Assembly: GCA_017448965.1 (NCBI GenBank)
Contig: JAFSKK010000061.1
Location: 89,738 to 153,737 of the forward strand
Length of the DNA: 64,000 nt
Direction of reading: 5' to 3'
Origin: Bacteroidaceae bacterium
Lineage (GTDB): Bacteria; Bacteroidota; Bacteroidia; Bacteroidales; Bacteroidaceae
Shown piece by piece: positions 1-7,684 of the stretch (positions within the stretch are counted from its first letter, which is position 1; the number at the start of each line of letters is the position of its first letter). A model generated the notes under the pieces. That model saw nothing but the letters and a program-made list of their open reading frames with translations. It was not told where the DNA came from and did not search any database. The position numbers and the translations under genes are program-made.

Positions 1-3000
1 GGCATCTGCACACGCCTGAGCAAACTGACTGTAGGAGGACATGAGGGAGGACACCGTGGCATAGGCTGCCTGTGCCATGGCTTGGAAGTTGGCAAAACGC
101 TGACGGTCGAGCTCCTGAGAGGCGGCATTGTATTCTGCCTGACTAATGAGGTCGGACTGGCGCAGTTCCTTCAGCTTGGCGTATGCATCAGAGGCTGCTT
201 TCATGTTGTAGGCGGCGGCAGCCAACTGGGTGAAGCCGGAGGAGATTCCTTCGCCTGTGCTTGATGGGGTGTCAACGGTCTTAAAGCCGATATTGTCGAG
301 CGTCTGCTTTCCTAACGTCTCTTGTTCCTTCTCACCTTCGCCCTTGTATTTGGAACGTATCTGATGCAGCACTTTCTGGCACTCCTCTTCATTGATCAGC
401 TGCTTGGCATGAAGCTGGTCGAGCAGATTGATTTCTTCCTTTTCCCGTTCGGCTGCCGACAGCGTGAGGTATTTCTTCTTCATGTCGTTGTACTTCTTCA
501 GGAAGGCTTCCTCGCTCTGCTGACGTTGACGCTCTGACTCTTTCTGGTACTCCAACTCGGCACGGTTGGCTTCCTCGGGAGTGCCGTCACGACGGAGCAG
601 GTCGGCTTTCTCCTTCAGATACTTCATGGTGATGTCGAGCAGCTGCTGACGGTAGGATTCTTCGGCTATCTCGCCCTTGGCATAGCGGCTGAAGAGTGCC
701 TTGCGCTCCTCTTCCGTCTCCACATCCAACTGGTTCAGGCTCCAGACTGTCTGGTTCTGCTGCTGCTTCTGCTGTGCTTCGAGCACTTTCTTGTTCAACT
801 CCAGCCAATGCTCAGAGTTCCGGGCATAGAGGTCGCGCTGACGGGTGTAGAGGTCAACATCCAGTTGCGCCATCCGCTCTGTGTACTGCCTGTAGTCGAT
901 GAGACGGAGGGAGTACTGAGACTGGAGACTGATGCGCATTTCATCGGCTGCTGATTCCATACGCTTCCGTTTACTCTCATAAGGATCTCCATTGGATGAG
1001 GACGGCGTGACGGTCGGAGCCGGATCTGGGGTTACAGTCTTATTCGTGCCAGCGTTGACTACATCATCAAACTTTACACCGACCTTTTCTGCCAGCTTCA
1101 GCACTTGATCCTGGCGCTTGCCTATGCCTTCAAGGTCTTTTTGCTTTTCAGACACCCAACCTTGGGCTTCCTCTATATCTGCAGACAGACGGCGGTTGTC
1201 CTCCACGAAGCTGTTGTACTGCTTCTTCAACTCCCAGAAGTCAACACCACGCTGCTTGGCAAGATTGCTCAAGGCCTCACGTTCTGTGGTACCAGCCTCA
1301 TACCCAAAAGCTGTCACTGTAGGGCTACCCGCTCCAGTCTTGGAACGATGATCGTAGATATCAGAGAAGTCGGTATAGTTGGCGCGAAGGACGGACAAGC
1401 GGTTACGACGCTTGTAAAGTGCAGACTGCCGGCGGGCAAGACTGTCTTGTGCATCCAGCTCGACGGATGCCAGTTTTCCGAGCTTATCTTTCACGGCCTG
1501 TGCCATGGCAAGGTTCTTCAGCTCCTGGATATAGTCTTTCACGGCTTTGGTGTTCTCCCTCACCACAGTACCCTCCTTGTTCATCTCAACATTGTAGTCG
1601 GGAATTATCTTCTTCAGCTGCTCGACAGCGGTGAGCCGGTCAGACAGTGAACGCGTATTGTCATGGATGACAGAAGTGAGCACTTTCACTTTCGACACTT
1701 CCTCTGCGACAGCCTCGTTCTTCTGACGCTCGATATCACGAATGTCTTTGTTGAGCTGTGCAGCCTGGCGTTGCTCACGGGTGAGTTCCTTCGTACGTGT
1801 CAGAAGGTTGTAGATGACCACGCCAACAGCCGCCAGCGACATGAGGAGCAAGCCCCATGGATTGACCGCCGTGGCGGCATTTAGGGCTGTCATCTCTGCA
1901 CGGAGGAGCTTAATCTGACCTGTCATCAGGAAATAAGCGGCACGCAACAGACCAAGCGCCACCGTCTTGGCGTTCGTCCACAACACTTCTGCCTTATCGA
2001 GAGCGATGCTGGCTGCCTTGGCAACGGCATGACGCTTCTGCCAAGCCGTGTCAAGCATGACGGCAACGGTGTAGGCTCCCAGTACAATGGTGAGCTGAAG
2101 GAGCGCTTTCTTGTGAGCAAAGAGATATTCGATGGTGATGTTCAGACCACGGAGAAACACACTGGTCATCGACAGCAAATGAGAGGCAACGGGACGAAGC
2201 TTCTCACCCAACTCCACACTGACATCATGGAAACGCTTCTTGGCTTTATCTAGTCCGGCTTGGACTGTGTTGTTCTGCACGTTGAACTCGTGGGTGACAC
2301 TGGTGGCATCGGCAAAGGCACGGGTGGCTAGCTCCTGTTGGTCACGCACATCATCGATGTTGGCAGAGAGGGTGCTGAGCACCTGAACGATGGCGGCACC
2401 CGACATCTGCATGTCGCCGAAGAAGGGTGCCAGTTCGTCAAGACTGCCCATATTGGAGAGTGACTGGAGGAACTGAAGCAGGGCGGCGTTGGCATCCTCC
2501 TTCAACAAACGGGTGAACTCCTGCACGTCCAATCCCGCAAGACGGGCAATCTTGGCAGGATCCTGATAGAGCTTGACAATGACCTTCTGAAGGGCGGTGG
2601 CGCCCTTCTCTGCACTCACCATATTCTTGTCGAGCGTGGCAGCCAAACCCATCACATTCGCTTGGGCAATGTTAGCCTGGTGCGCTGCACCTGCCAGGCG
2701 ACCCGTGAAGTCAAGGATGTAAGGCTCGGAGGCGGAGGAGTTCTGTGCCAGTTCGTTAATGGCGGAACCCGTGGCAAGCATGCCTTCACGAAGACCACGA
2801 CGTTTATCCTCGCCGAAAAGCTGAGTGAGCTTGCCGATGTTCTTCACGGCATCCCCGCCAAGATCCTCTCCCAGCGCCACGTTGATTTTGTCAGCAGCAT
2901 CGACGAACTCCAGTATCTCCCTCTTCGACTGGATGCCCAGACGACCAGCATCGCCAGCAAGGGCATTCAGACGTTCACGGGCAGTACGAGTGTCCATCCG

Positions 3001-3615
3001 CTTCAGGTCGTCGTTCAGTTCACGGACTTCCTGTTTGGTAAGCCCTGTATATTTGATGACCTGAGCCTCGGCTTCTTCCATGTCGGCAAAGTCCTGCACG
3101 GCTTGGCGAATGGTGGTCTTGATGCCAGAAATGGCTTGGACGGCTCCACCAATTGTGGTGGCGATCCCCATCCATTTATTGCCAAAGTCAAGCAGCCTAT
3201 CCTTCAACGACATGGCGGCATCTTGTTCTTCCTTCACTTTCTCGATTTCCTGCTTGGTCTTCCTGATGGCTTCGGTCAGCACGTCCCACTCCTTGCTGCC
3301 ACGCTCTATCTTACCAGAGTTCAGTTCGCGGGTCAACTCCTTCACTGTGTTCTTCATGTCCTTCAGGCTGGAACCGTCGAGGTTGCTCAGCACCTTATCA
3401 ACCTGCACTGCGCGACTCTGCATCTGCTGAAGCTGACGTTCTGCCTTGTTGATTTCCTTGCCATACTCCTTCAGAGCCTTGGGATCACCAGACTCCAGAG
3501 CTTTCTTCTGACCCACACGCAGCTGCTCCAGCTTCGTCTTCAGCGAGTCAATTTTCTTGGAGGCATCCTCGTTGTTGACGAGGAGCTTCACGGTACGGAT
3601 TTCTTCGTTGTTCAT
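1..3615 (-). CDS. Phage tail tape measure protein, 3' end beyond the window
   Basis: The frame is open from the ATG at 3615 to position 1, giving at least 1205 residues; the C terminus lies outside the window. The N-terminal ~120 residues are a charged coiled coil (many K/E/Q heptads). Residues ~170-480 look like the TP901-type tape measure core: an alanine-rich region predicting 'NIAQANVMGLAATLDKN', then a helical part. Hydrophobic segments near 500-530 and 570-600 fit membrane-active helices. After ~620 it is again long, lysine/glutamate/glutamine-rich coiled coil. The family sets tail length and helps DNA cross the membrane. The length implies a long siphovirus-like tail. It is the last visible gene of the late minus-strand cluster. 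Function is inferred from composition and position. Confidence 0.85.
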   Translation of the reverse strand, partial: MNNEEIRTVKLLVNNEDASKKIDSLKTKLEQLRVGQKKALESGDPKALKEYGKEINKAERQLQQMQSRAVQVDKVLSNLDGSSLKDMKNTVKELTRELNSGKIERGSKEWDVLTEAIRKTKQEIEKVKEEQDAAMSLKDRLLDFGNKWMGIATTIGGAVQAISGIKTTIRQAVQDFADMEEAEAQVIKYTGLTKQEVRELNDDLKRMDTRTARERLNALAGDAGRLGIQSKREILEFVDAADKINVALGEDLGGDAVKNIGKLTQLFGEDKRRGLREGMLATGSAINELAQNSSASEPYILDFTGRLAGAAHQANIAQANVMGLAATLDKNMVSAEKGATALQKVIVKLYQDPAKIARLAGLDVQEFTRLLKEDANAALLQFLQSLSNMGSLDELAPFFGDMQMSGAAIVQVLSTLSANIDDVRDQQELATRAFADATSVTHEFNVQNNTVQAGLDKAKKRFHDVSVELGEKLRPVASHLLSMTSVFLRGLNITIEYLFAHKKALLQLTIVLGAYTVAVMLDTAWQKRHAVAKAASIALDKAEVLWTNAKTVALGLLRAAYFLMTGQIKLLRAEMTALNAATAVNPWGLLLMSLAAVGVVIYNLLTRTKELTREQRQAAQLNKDIRDIERQKNEAVAEEVSKVKVLTSVIHDNTRSLSDRLTAVEQLKKIIPDYNVEMNKEGTVVRENTKAVKDYIQELKNLAMAQAVKDKLGKLASVELDAQDSLARRQSALYKRRNRLSVLRANYTDFSDIYDHRSKTGAGSPTVTAFGYEAGTTEREALSNLAKQRGVDFWELKKQYNSFVEDNRRLSADIEEAQGWVSEKQKDLEGIGKRQDQVLKLAEKVGVKFDDVVNAGTNKTVTPDPAPTVTPSSSNGDPYESKRKRMESAADEMRISLQSQYSLRLIDYRQYTERMAQLDVDLYTRQRDLYARNSEHWLELNKKVLEAQQKQQQNQTVWSLNQLDVETEEERKALFSRYAKGEIAEESYRQQLLDITMKYLKEKADLLRRDGTPEEANRAELEYQKESERQRQQSEEAFLKKYNDMKKKYLTLSAAEREKEEINLLDQLHAKQLINEEECQKVLHQIRSKYKGEGEKEQETLGKQTLDNIGFKTVDTPSSTGEGISSGFTQLAAAAYNMKAASDAYAKLKELRQSDLISQAEYNAASQELDRQRFANFQAMAQAAYATVSSLMSSYSQFAQACADA

Positions 3616-3681
3616 AAAAAACGTGCTACCTTGGTTTTACGTTCCAAAGGTAACACGTTCTTATGATATGAGAAAAGACGG

Positions 3682-3975
3682 TCAGCAGCCGTACATTTTA
3701 CGTTCCTGCTTCTCAATCCACCTTTTGCGCTTCTCGCGAGCTTCAGAACTGAAGCCTGGAAACTTTCTCCACGCCTCGTCTTCGGGATAGCGCATTGAGA
3801 ACCAAGACCTGCGCCGGCACTTGTGCACAGCATTCCCATCCACCTCCTTGCGCCACTCCTGATAGAAGGGCTTTCGGGAGAAAGCGAAGCGCAGCGCAAC
3901 CCACACCAGCATGACCAGAATCCATGCCAGAAGTGCGATGCCTACGTAGGTGAGGATGTCGAGCAATGTTTCCAT
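3682..3975 (-). CDS. Small phage membrane protein
   Basis: 97 residues from the ATG at 3975; the open frame extends further upstream, but that Met directly precedes the hydrophobic segment. Residues ~4-30 form one transmembrane helix, followed by a strongly basic tail (many K/R, with several W and C). It lies 66 bp before the tape measure gene and downstream of three very small genes. I do not recognise the family. Position suggests a tail-assembly chaperone neighbour or lysis accessory, but nothing in the sequence shows that. Confidence 0.6.
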   Translation of the reverse strand: METLLDILTYVGIALLAWILVMLVWVALRFAFSRKPFYQEWRKEVDGNAVHKCRRRSWFSMRYPEDEAWRKFPGFSSEAREKRKRWIEKQERKMYGC

Positions 3976-4098
3976 ATTCGTCAATTTTATGCTGCAAAGA
4001 TACATTTTTCTACCGATACTTCCAAAAGGGTTGGGGAAAAACCTGCCGCATCTCACGACGAAGCAGGGGAAAAATGACTTGTATAGACAAATCAGACA

Positions 4099-4359
4099 TT
4101 ATACGATACGGTGCTGCTTCACCAGCCAGTACCACTTCTGCCCGTGCAGCTGAAGGGTGAATCCGTTCTGCCGCATGTAGGTGGTCACCTCCTCGACAGA
4201 GAATCCATAGGTGTCTCCGGCATTGACAATGATGTCGGCAGAGGTGAGCATCTGACAGTCGGGGTCTGACTCCGATGCAGGGTCATACTGAGAGAGCATC
4301 AGCTGCAGCAGCTCCTCGCGCAAGGACGGCTGCTGGTTCTGAGCGTTGTCTTTCTTCAT
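4099..4359 (-). CDS. Phage hypothetical protein, 86 aa
   Basis: 86 residues, soluble and acidic in the first half, with a tryptophan/tyrosine-rich end (HGQKWYWLVKQHRIV). It begins in an ATGA overlap with the gene before it (4356-4556), whose last codons carry the AAAGGAGG ribosome-binding site. That coupling supports the start. Located where tail-assembly chaperones sit in many siphoviruses (just before the tape measure), but I see no slippery sequence joining it to its neighbour. Function unknown. Confidence 0.6.
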   Translation of the reverse strand: MKKDNAQNQQPSLREELLQLMLSQYDPASESDPDCQMLTSADIIVNAGDTYGFSVEEVTTYMRQNGFTLQLHGQKWYWLVKQHRIV

Positions 4360-4556
4360 GACTCACCTCCTTTCTTGTAACGGTTAAAAAACGATTCCAT
4401 CGCCTGAGCACGGTCGATGGCATTGCCTAAAGCCTTGTGAAGTTTGATGGCATCTTCAAGTTCCATGTTGTCATTCTCGTAGCCATCCATGTAGAGAATG
4501 CTAGTCACCTTGCCGTCATCCAACGTGCAAGTGTTCACTTCAAAATTGACATTCAT
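4356..4556 (-). CDS. Phage hypothetical protein, 66 aa
   Basis: 66 residues, acidic, no membrane segment or known motif. The ATG at 4556 overlaps the stop of the upstream reading frame as ATGA, and AAAGGAGGT lies just before it. Its own C terminus (KKGGES) is the translation of the ribosome-binding site of the next gene. This stereotyped end is shared by several small genes in this phage. Function not recognised. Confidence 0.6.
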   Translation of the reverse strand: MNVNFEVNTCTLDDGKVTSILYMDGYENDNMELEDAIKLHKALGNAIDRAQAMESFFNRYKKGGES

Positions 4557-4922
4557 GATATACCTCCTTTCTGTTGCAAAAATTCTTCTGATACATAGCC
4601 AAAGGCGGCTGTCCCTTCGTCATACTCCAGTATGCCGCGGATGCGGAAGAAGTGAATCCGTGCCGCCACATCCTGGTCTGCCCTCTTGGCATAGAGCGAT
4701 ATCTGCCCCCCTGTCGGTGTCGCTGTAGCACACGTCGATGTGGGCGGTGCTGTTCTTGATGCGAGACTTCTCCAACAGCAATTCCAGTTTATCGACGAAC
4801 AGGTCAAGATTGTCCTTGTCATCGAGGAAAGCACACTCATTCACTTTCTGCATCATTTCACACACAGGCTTCAAATACTTGGGGCAGTTGCCCCTCTCGA
4901 AATATCCTTCACAGCAAATCAT
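4553..4922 (-). pseudogene. Small cysteine-containing phage gene, frameshifted at a G6 run
   Basis: Translation from the ATG at 4922 (good AAAGGAGGTG upstream, ATGA overlap with the previous stop) runs as MICCEGYFERGNCPKYLKP, then an acidic helical part, and then stays in the wrong frame to a stop at 4620. The alternative frame from about 4705 down to 4553 reads ISLYAKRADQDVAARIHFF and ends QKGGIS, with its stop overlapping the next start codon exactly as in neighbouring genes. The two frames meet at a run of six Gs (C on the + strand, 4706-4711). With five Gs the gene would be one 122-residue frame. This may be a real mutation, homopolymer slippage in the population, programmed shifting, or a sequencing error. 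Confidence 0.6.
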
Positions 4923-5197
4923 GCCGCACCTCCTTTCTCCCACAGCCCATGGGAACACAGCCCGGCGAGGGCGAGGAACAGAAGGGTGACGAAGAGGCTG
5001 GACGCGGCACCGAAGACCGCCAGCGTGAGGAAGAGGAAGGTGGCGAGGACTCGCAGCACCTGCAGATGGGTCACTTGCTCCCCCATCAGCGAGGAGCAGA
5101 AAGAATTTGTACTTTGCAGCCATCTTGCGATGGCCTCCAGCATGGTCGCCTCATTCGTGAGGCGGCCAGCATTGAGAGTTGTCTGAATTGGTTTCAT
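4919..5197 (-). CDS. Small phage membrane protein with coiled N terminus
   Basis: 92 residues. The first ~45 are polar and helical; residues ~48-86 contain one or two strongly hydrophobic segments (VLATFLFLTLAVFGAASSLF). It ends EKGGAA, where the codons double as the ribosome-binding site of the next gene (ATGA overlap). It is the first gene of the small-gene operon leading to the tape measure and is preceded by a long structured leader whose last repeat touches the ATG. Could be a holin-like or tail-assembly membrane protein; family not recognised. Confidence 0.6.
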   Translation of the reverse strand: MKPIQTTLNAGRLTNEATMLEAIARWLQSTNSFCSSLMGEQVTHLQVLRVLATFLFLTLAVFGAASSLFVTLLFLALAGLCSHGLWEKGGAA

Positions 5198-5459
5198 AAC
5201 CAGTCATTAGAGTTTAGCATTAAGGGCAAGAAAACGGCTGCCCATTCCCGTGTCGCTAAACTCCAATGACTGGTTATCGCTCCGAAGAACAAAAGTGTCA
5301 AAGTTGGGAAAGGCAGCCGCCTGTATGTATCTATGTCTGTCCGCTGTGATGCGGAAAAGAGGTCAGGGCACAAAAAAAGCCCGACGATTTCGTGGAGCAG
5401 TTAACCGATGCTCATGCGGAGCGGACTGACCGCCATTGGAATTTAGCGATGCAAAGATA
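5195..5459 (-). promoter_or_regulatory. Promoter and structured leader with three complementary segments
   Basis: On the minus strand a TATCTTTG -7 box (5459-5452) is followed by a ~250-nt leader. Segment A1 (about 5450-5425, CGCTAAATTCCAATGGC) is at the RNA 5' end. A T7 tract after a weak stem (about 5400-5375) could end transcription. Segment A' (5276-5255) is complementary both to A1 and to segment A2 (5218-5197), which abuts the start codon. A'/A2 form a 22-bp inverted repeat with one mismatch. The arrangement suggests alternative pairing that exposes or hides the start. The same layout occurs at 32162-32352. Confidence 0.5.
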
Positions 5460-5622
5460 GGGAGAAGTTTTGGAATGAACAAAGAAAAAGGCAGAAAAAT
5501 TTGGGGAATGGCAAACTTTTTCAGAATTGCAGACTATTTATAATTGAAAAGGGGAAATAAATATGGAAACGCTTAAATGAAGAAAAGGCGCTTCAGGAGG
5601 GGTGAAAGACTTATATGTGATT

Positions 5623-5730
5623 ATGACTAAAAAAAATAAATGGAGGACACAGCGAATAATAGTAACTGTCCTCAAGTACGCAAGTGCGTTCATCAACATC
5701 GTTCAACTGGTTCAATTCTTCATGGGTTGA
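5623..5730 (+). CDS. Possible 35-aa basic-hydrophobic peptide
   Basis: A short ORF on the strand opposite to the phage genes: 35 residues with a basic start (MTKKNKWRTQR) followed by one hydrophobic helix to the end (about residues 12-34). A GGAGGGG stretch lies about 30 nt upstream, too far for a normal ribosome-binding site. A strong terminator with a T tract on this strand follows 42 bp downstream. Size and pattern are those of small membrane peptides such as type I toxins or phage lysis/exclusion peptides. No family recognised and no -7 box is clear, so it may be chance. Confidence 0.35.
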   Translation: MTKKNKWRTQRIIVTVLKYASAFINIVQLVQFFMG

Positions 5731-5772
5731 AACAGCTGACACCGTTTGATTTGTTCTAACACTACACGAAAG

Positions 5773-5813
5773 AACCGCCAGCAGCTCCACGTGAACTGCT
5801 GGCGGTTTTGTTG
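5773..5813 (+). terminator. Strong intrinsic terminator
   Basis: A perfect 12-bp stem (5773-5784 with 5796-5807; AACCGCCAGCAG arm) with an 11-nt loop, followed on the + strand by TTTTGTTGTT. On the minus strand the stem follows the end of the 310-aa membrane protein gene (stop at 5955) with a weaker T-rich tail, so it may serve both directions. Confidence 0.75.
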
Positions 5814-5954
5814 TTCTTTCCTGAAATGAAGAAGGGAGTACTTTACACTTCCTCCATCTGGTTAATAACTCACTTTACTTTCTCTTGTTTCTCCGAAGTT
5901 TGCTTAAAGCTATCCTTCGGTGTCATTTTCTAAAGGTCTCATAATTTAAGTTTT

Positions 5955-6887
5955 TTATAATGTCCGCAAGACGAAGGTATATCCCTGCCTTGGCAAGACG
6001 ATTCCTTTATACTGTTTACTTATACTATCCGGAACTATTCCATCCTCGAAATCACCTTGAGTGCCACGTGCCGTAAATATCGCCTCTATTCCCTCCGGCA
6101 AATATAGTGCTACACTCAAGTTATTCACAATATACTTTGCTCTGAAGCCTATATAATAATCTGTGGCGATACTGTATATTTTCTCTCTGATATATTTTAT
6201 CTCATATCTTTCCGAGCCTTTCAGATTTATTATTCTCTCCTCGCATGTGTCACCATGGTCTTCTGATTGAACAGGTTCTTTTATCTCCTGACTTTCTCCA
6301 TTGACGGTAAAAGAAAGAATCCTCTCTTGGTACTCATCACCATCCTTCACCCTCGTCCACGTCTTCAATGGGTATTCTACATTTTTCGCCTTGCTTTCCG
6401 CTACAAGTTCGAAGGATGTAGTGTCTGTCACCTTAATCAGATGTCTATCTCTGTCATACCATTCTACTTTTGTATAAACAGTATAGTTGTTGTAGAAACT
6501 TACCACATCATCTGGGAAATACCTTTTCAATGCTTGAAGAAAATCATCATGAATGGCAGGGAACTTATTTTTGAACATTTGTTTGGATGCCCTATTCCAT
6601 AACTCTTCCAAATCGTTCCGTTTCTGAAGATGTTCTTCCATGTACACAATCTCCCGCAAATCCTGCTTGAAAATCCCCAACATCTTCGCTATGTTAGTAA
6701 AATAACCAAGGATAACACCAATAACAAAAATGTCACCTATCTTGATAAAAATTTCCCGCCATACAGAATCTTCGGCAAAAACACCTATATAGGCAATAGC
6801 ATAAAACGCCACACCTACAATCAGCATAATCCACGGAGATGCCACTATCAACGTGAAAAAAGAGAATATGTTATTTATCCGCTTCAT
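5955..6887 (-). CDS. Two-TM membrane protein, candidate lysogeny cargo gene
   Basis: 310 residues. Two hydrophobic segments near the N terminus (about 10-34 and 48-68) are followed by a ~240-residue soluble domain rich in aromatic residues, with a helical part (70-120) and a probably beta-rich C-terminal half. I recognise no family. The gene is visibly more AT-rich than the flanking late genes, and has its own TATCTTTG promoter and a terminator, so it forms a separate unit inside the late cluster, as cargo ('moron') genes do. Operator-like repeats matching those of the phage repressor lie 127-191 bp upstream, with the same relation to this gene as to the repressor gene. From this I infer expression in the lysogen, for example for superinfection exclusion or defence. 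That role is not shown by the sequence. Confidence 0.65.
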   Translation of the reverse strand: MKRINNIFSFFTLIVASPWIMLIVGVAFYAIAYIGVFAEDSVWREIFIKIGDIFVIGVILGYFTNIAKMLGIFKQDLREIVYMEEHLQKRNDLEELWNRASKQMFKNKFPAIHDDFLQALKRYFPDDVVSFYNNYTVYTKVEWYDRDRHLIKVTDTTSFELVAESKAKNVEYPLKTWTRVKDGDEYQERILSFTVNGESQEIKEPVQSEDHGDTCEERIINLKGSERYEIKYIREKIYSIATDYYIGFRAKYIVNNLSVALYLPEGIEAIFTARGTQGDFEDGIVPDSISKQYKGIVLPRQGYTFVLRTL

Positions 6888-6929
6888 CGGATAGAGGTTA
6901 AAAATATTAGTTTATAAACTTTCGGCTAC

Positions 6930-6937
6930 AAAGATAC
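6930..6937 (-). promoter_or_regulatory. -7 box for the 310-aa membrane protein
   Basis: TATCTTTG on the minus strand, 43 bp before the ATG at 6887; it matches the Bacteroidota consensus TAnnTTTG. The upstream stretch is AT-rich without a perfect TTTG -33 box. Confidence 0.55.
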
Positions 6938-7013
6938 GTCCTTTTTTCTCTTCCTCACGTCTTTTTATCCCGAAAACACGTTTTTTTAACGCTTTTTCAG
7001 TCATTTTTCATTG

Positions 7014-7078
7014 TTTTTATACACTTTTGCGAAAAAAACGTAACAAGTTTGTGTAAAAAACATATTGGGTTTGCGAAA
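7014..7078 (-). promoter_or_regulatory. Second set of repressor-type operator repeats
   Basis: Read on the minus strand, three sites follow each other at about 20-22 bp: TTTCGCAAAC (7078-7069), CAAACTTGTTA (7051-7041) and TTTTCGCAAAAGTGTATAA (7035 downwards). They match pieces of the three sites in the repressor region (37557-37616), including an exact 11-mer CAAACTTGTTA and the 10-mer TTTCGCAAAC. Confidence 0.5.
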
Positions 7079-7267
7079 GTTTTTTCGATTTAGGGGAAAC
7101 CTGTTGGTGGGTCGGGAGGGTTTGACTATCTTTGTCGATGTTTTTCCACATGTAACATCAATTCTTTCTTCATTTCTCATAAGCAAATATGAAAGAGCAT
7201 CGCCCATGGTTGTGAAACCGTGGGCGATGTGCTTGGTGTATGGACGGTGTATGGCGGTGTAGGACTG
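7079..7267. other. Intergenic: + strand promoter-like box and a hairpin
   Basis: A TATCTTTG box on the + strand (7127-7134) with TTGG 19 bp upstream points towards the ends of the late genes; no gene follows it on that strand. A 12-bp hairpin with one mismatch (about 7197-7229, arms CATCGCCCA/TGGGCGATG) probably ends the minus-strand unit that stops at 7268. Nothing else is evident. Confidence 0.35.
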
Positions 7268-7684
7268 TCACTGCTCGACGACGGCCAATAGGGGCATGGC
7301 TGACGTGAGCTCAACAGTGAGGGTGACTGCGGAGCGTTCGCCTGGACGGTCGGCACGGCGGTCTTGCTGGGTGATGAGGGGGAAGGGACGCTGACCGCCA
7401 CCTATCAGATAGCTCATGCCGCTGGCAGTGGTGGCCACTACACAGGAACGAGGAGGAACCGCGACGCGCTCTGCCAACGTGGCGGTGAGCTTGATGGCGT
7501 GGATGCGCTCGCCCTGCTGCATGGAATCGGTGTCTTCGAGGGCGGAGAGCCCCACCGTGCAGAGTGCCATAAGGGGTGCCGAGGAGGGCATATAGACCAG
7601 CTCCGTTGTGGGAGCCACGACACACTGCTGAAGGATGGTCTGTTCGCTGATGAGCGACACACCTATGATATTGGGTACTTTCAT
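7268..7684 (-). CDS. Phage hypothetical protein after the portal gene
   Basis: 138 residues, mostly beta-type and small residues, no membrane segment, no recognised motif. The ATG at 7684 overlaps the stop of the portal-like gene as ATGA, so they are translated together. It is the last gene of its operon before a hairpin. Position next to the portal makes a head-completion or decoration role possible, but this is a guess. Confidence 0.6.
   Translation of the reverse strand: MKVPNIIGVSLISEQTILQQCVVAPTTELVYMPSSAPLMALCTVGLSALEDTDSMQQGERIHAIKLTATLAERVAVPPRSCVVATTASGMSYLIGGGQRPFPLITQQDRRADRPGERSAVTLTVELTSAMPLLAVVEQ

Noticed and set aside
2662-3666. 334-aa + strand reading frame opposite the tape measure gene
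   Set aside because: It is the antisense of a coding strand with strong codon bias; composition is not protein-like and there is no start signal.
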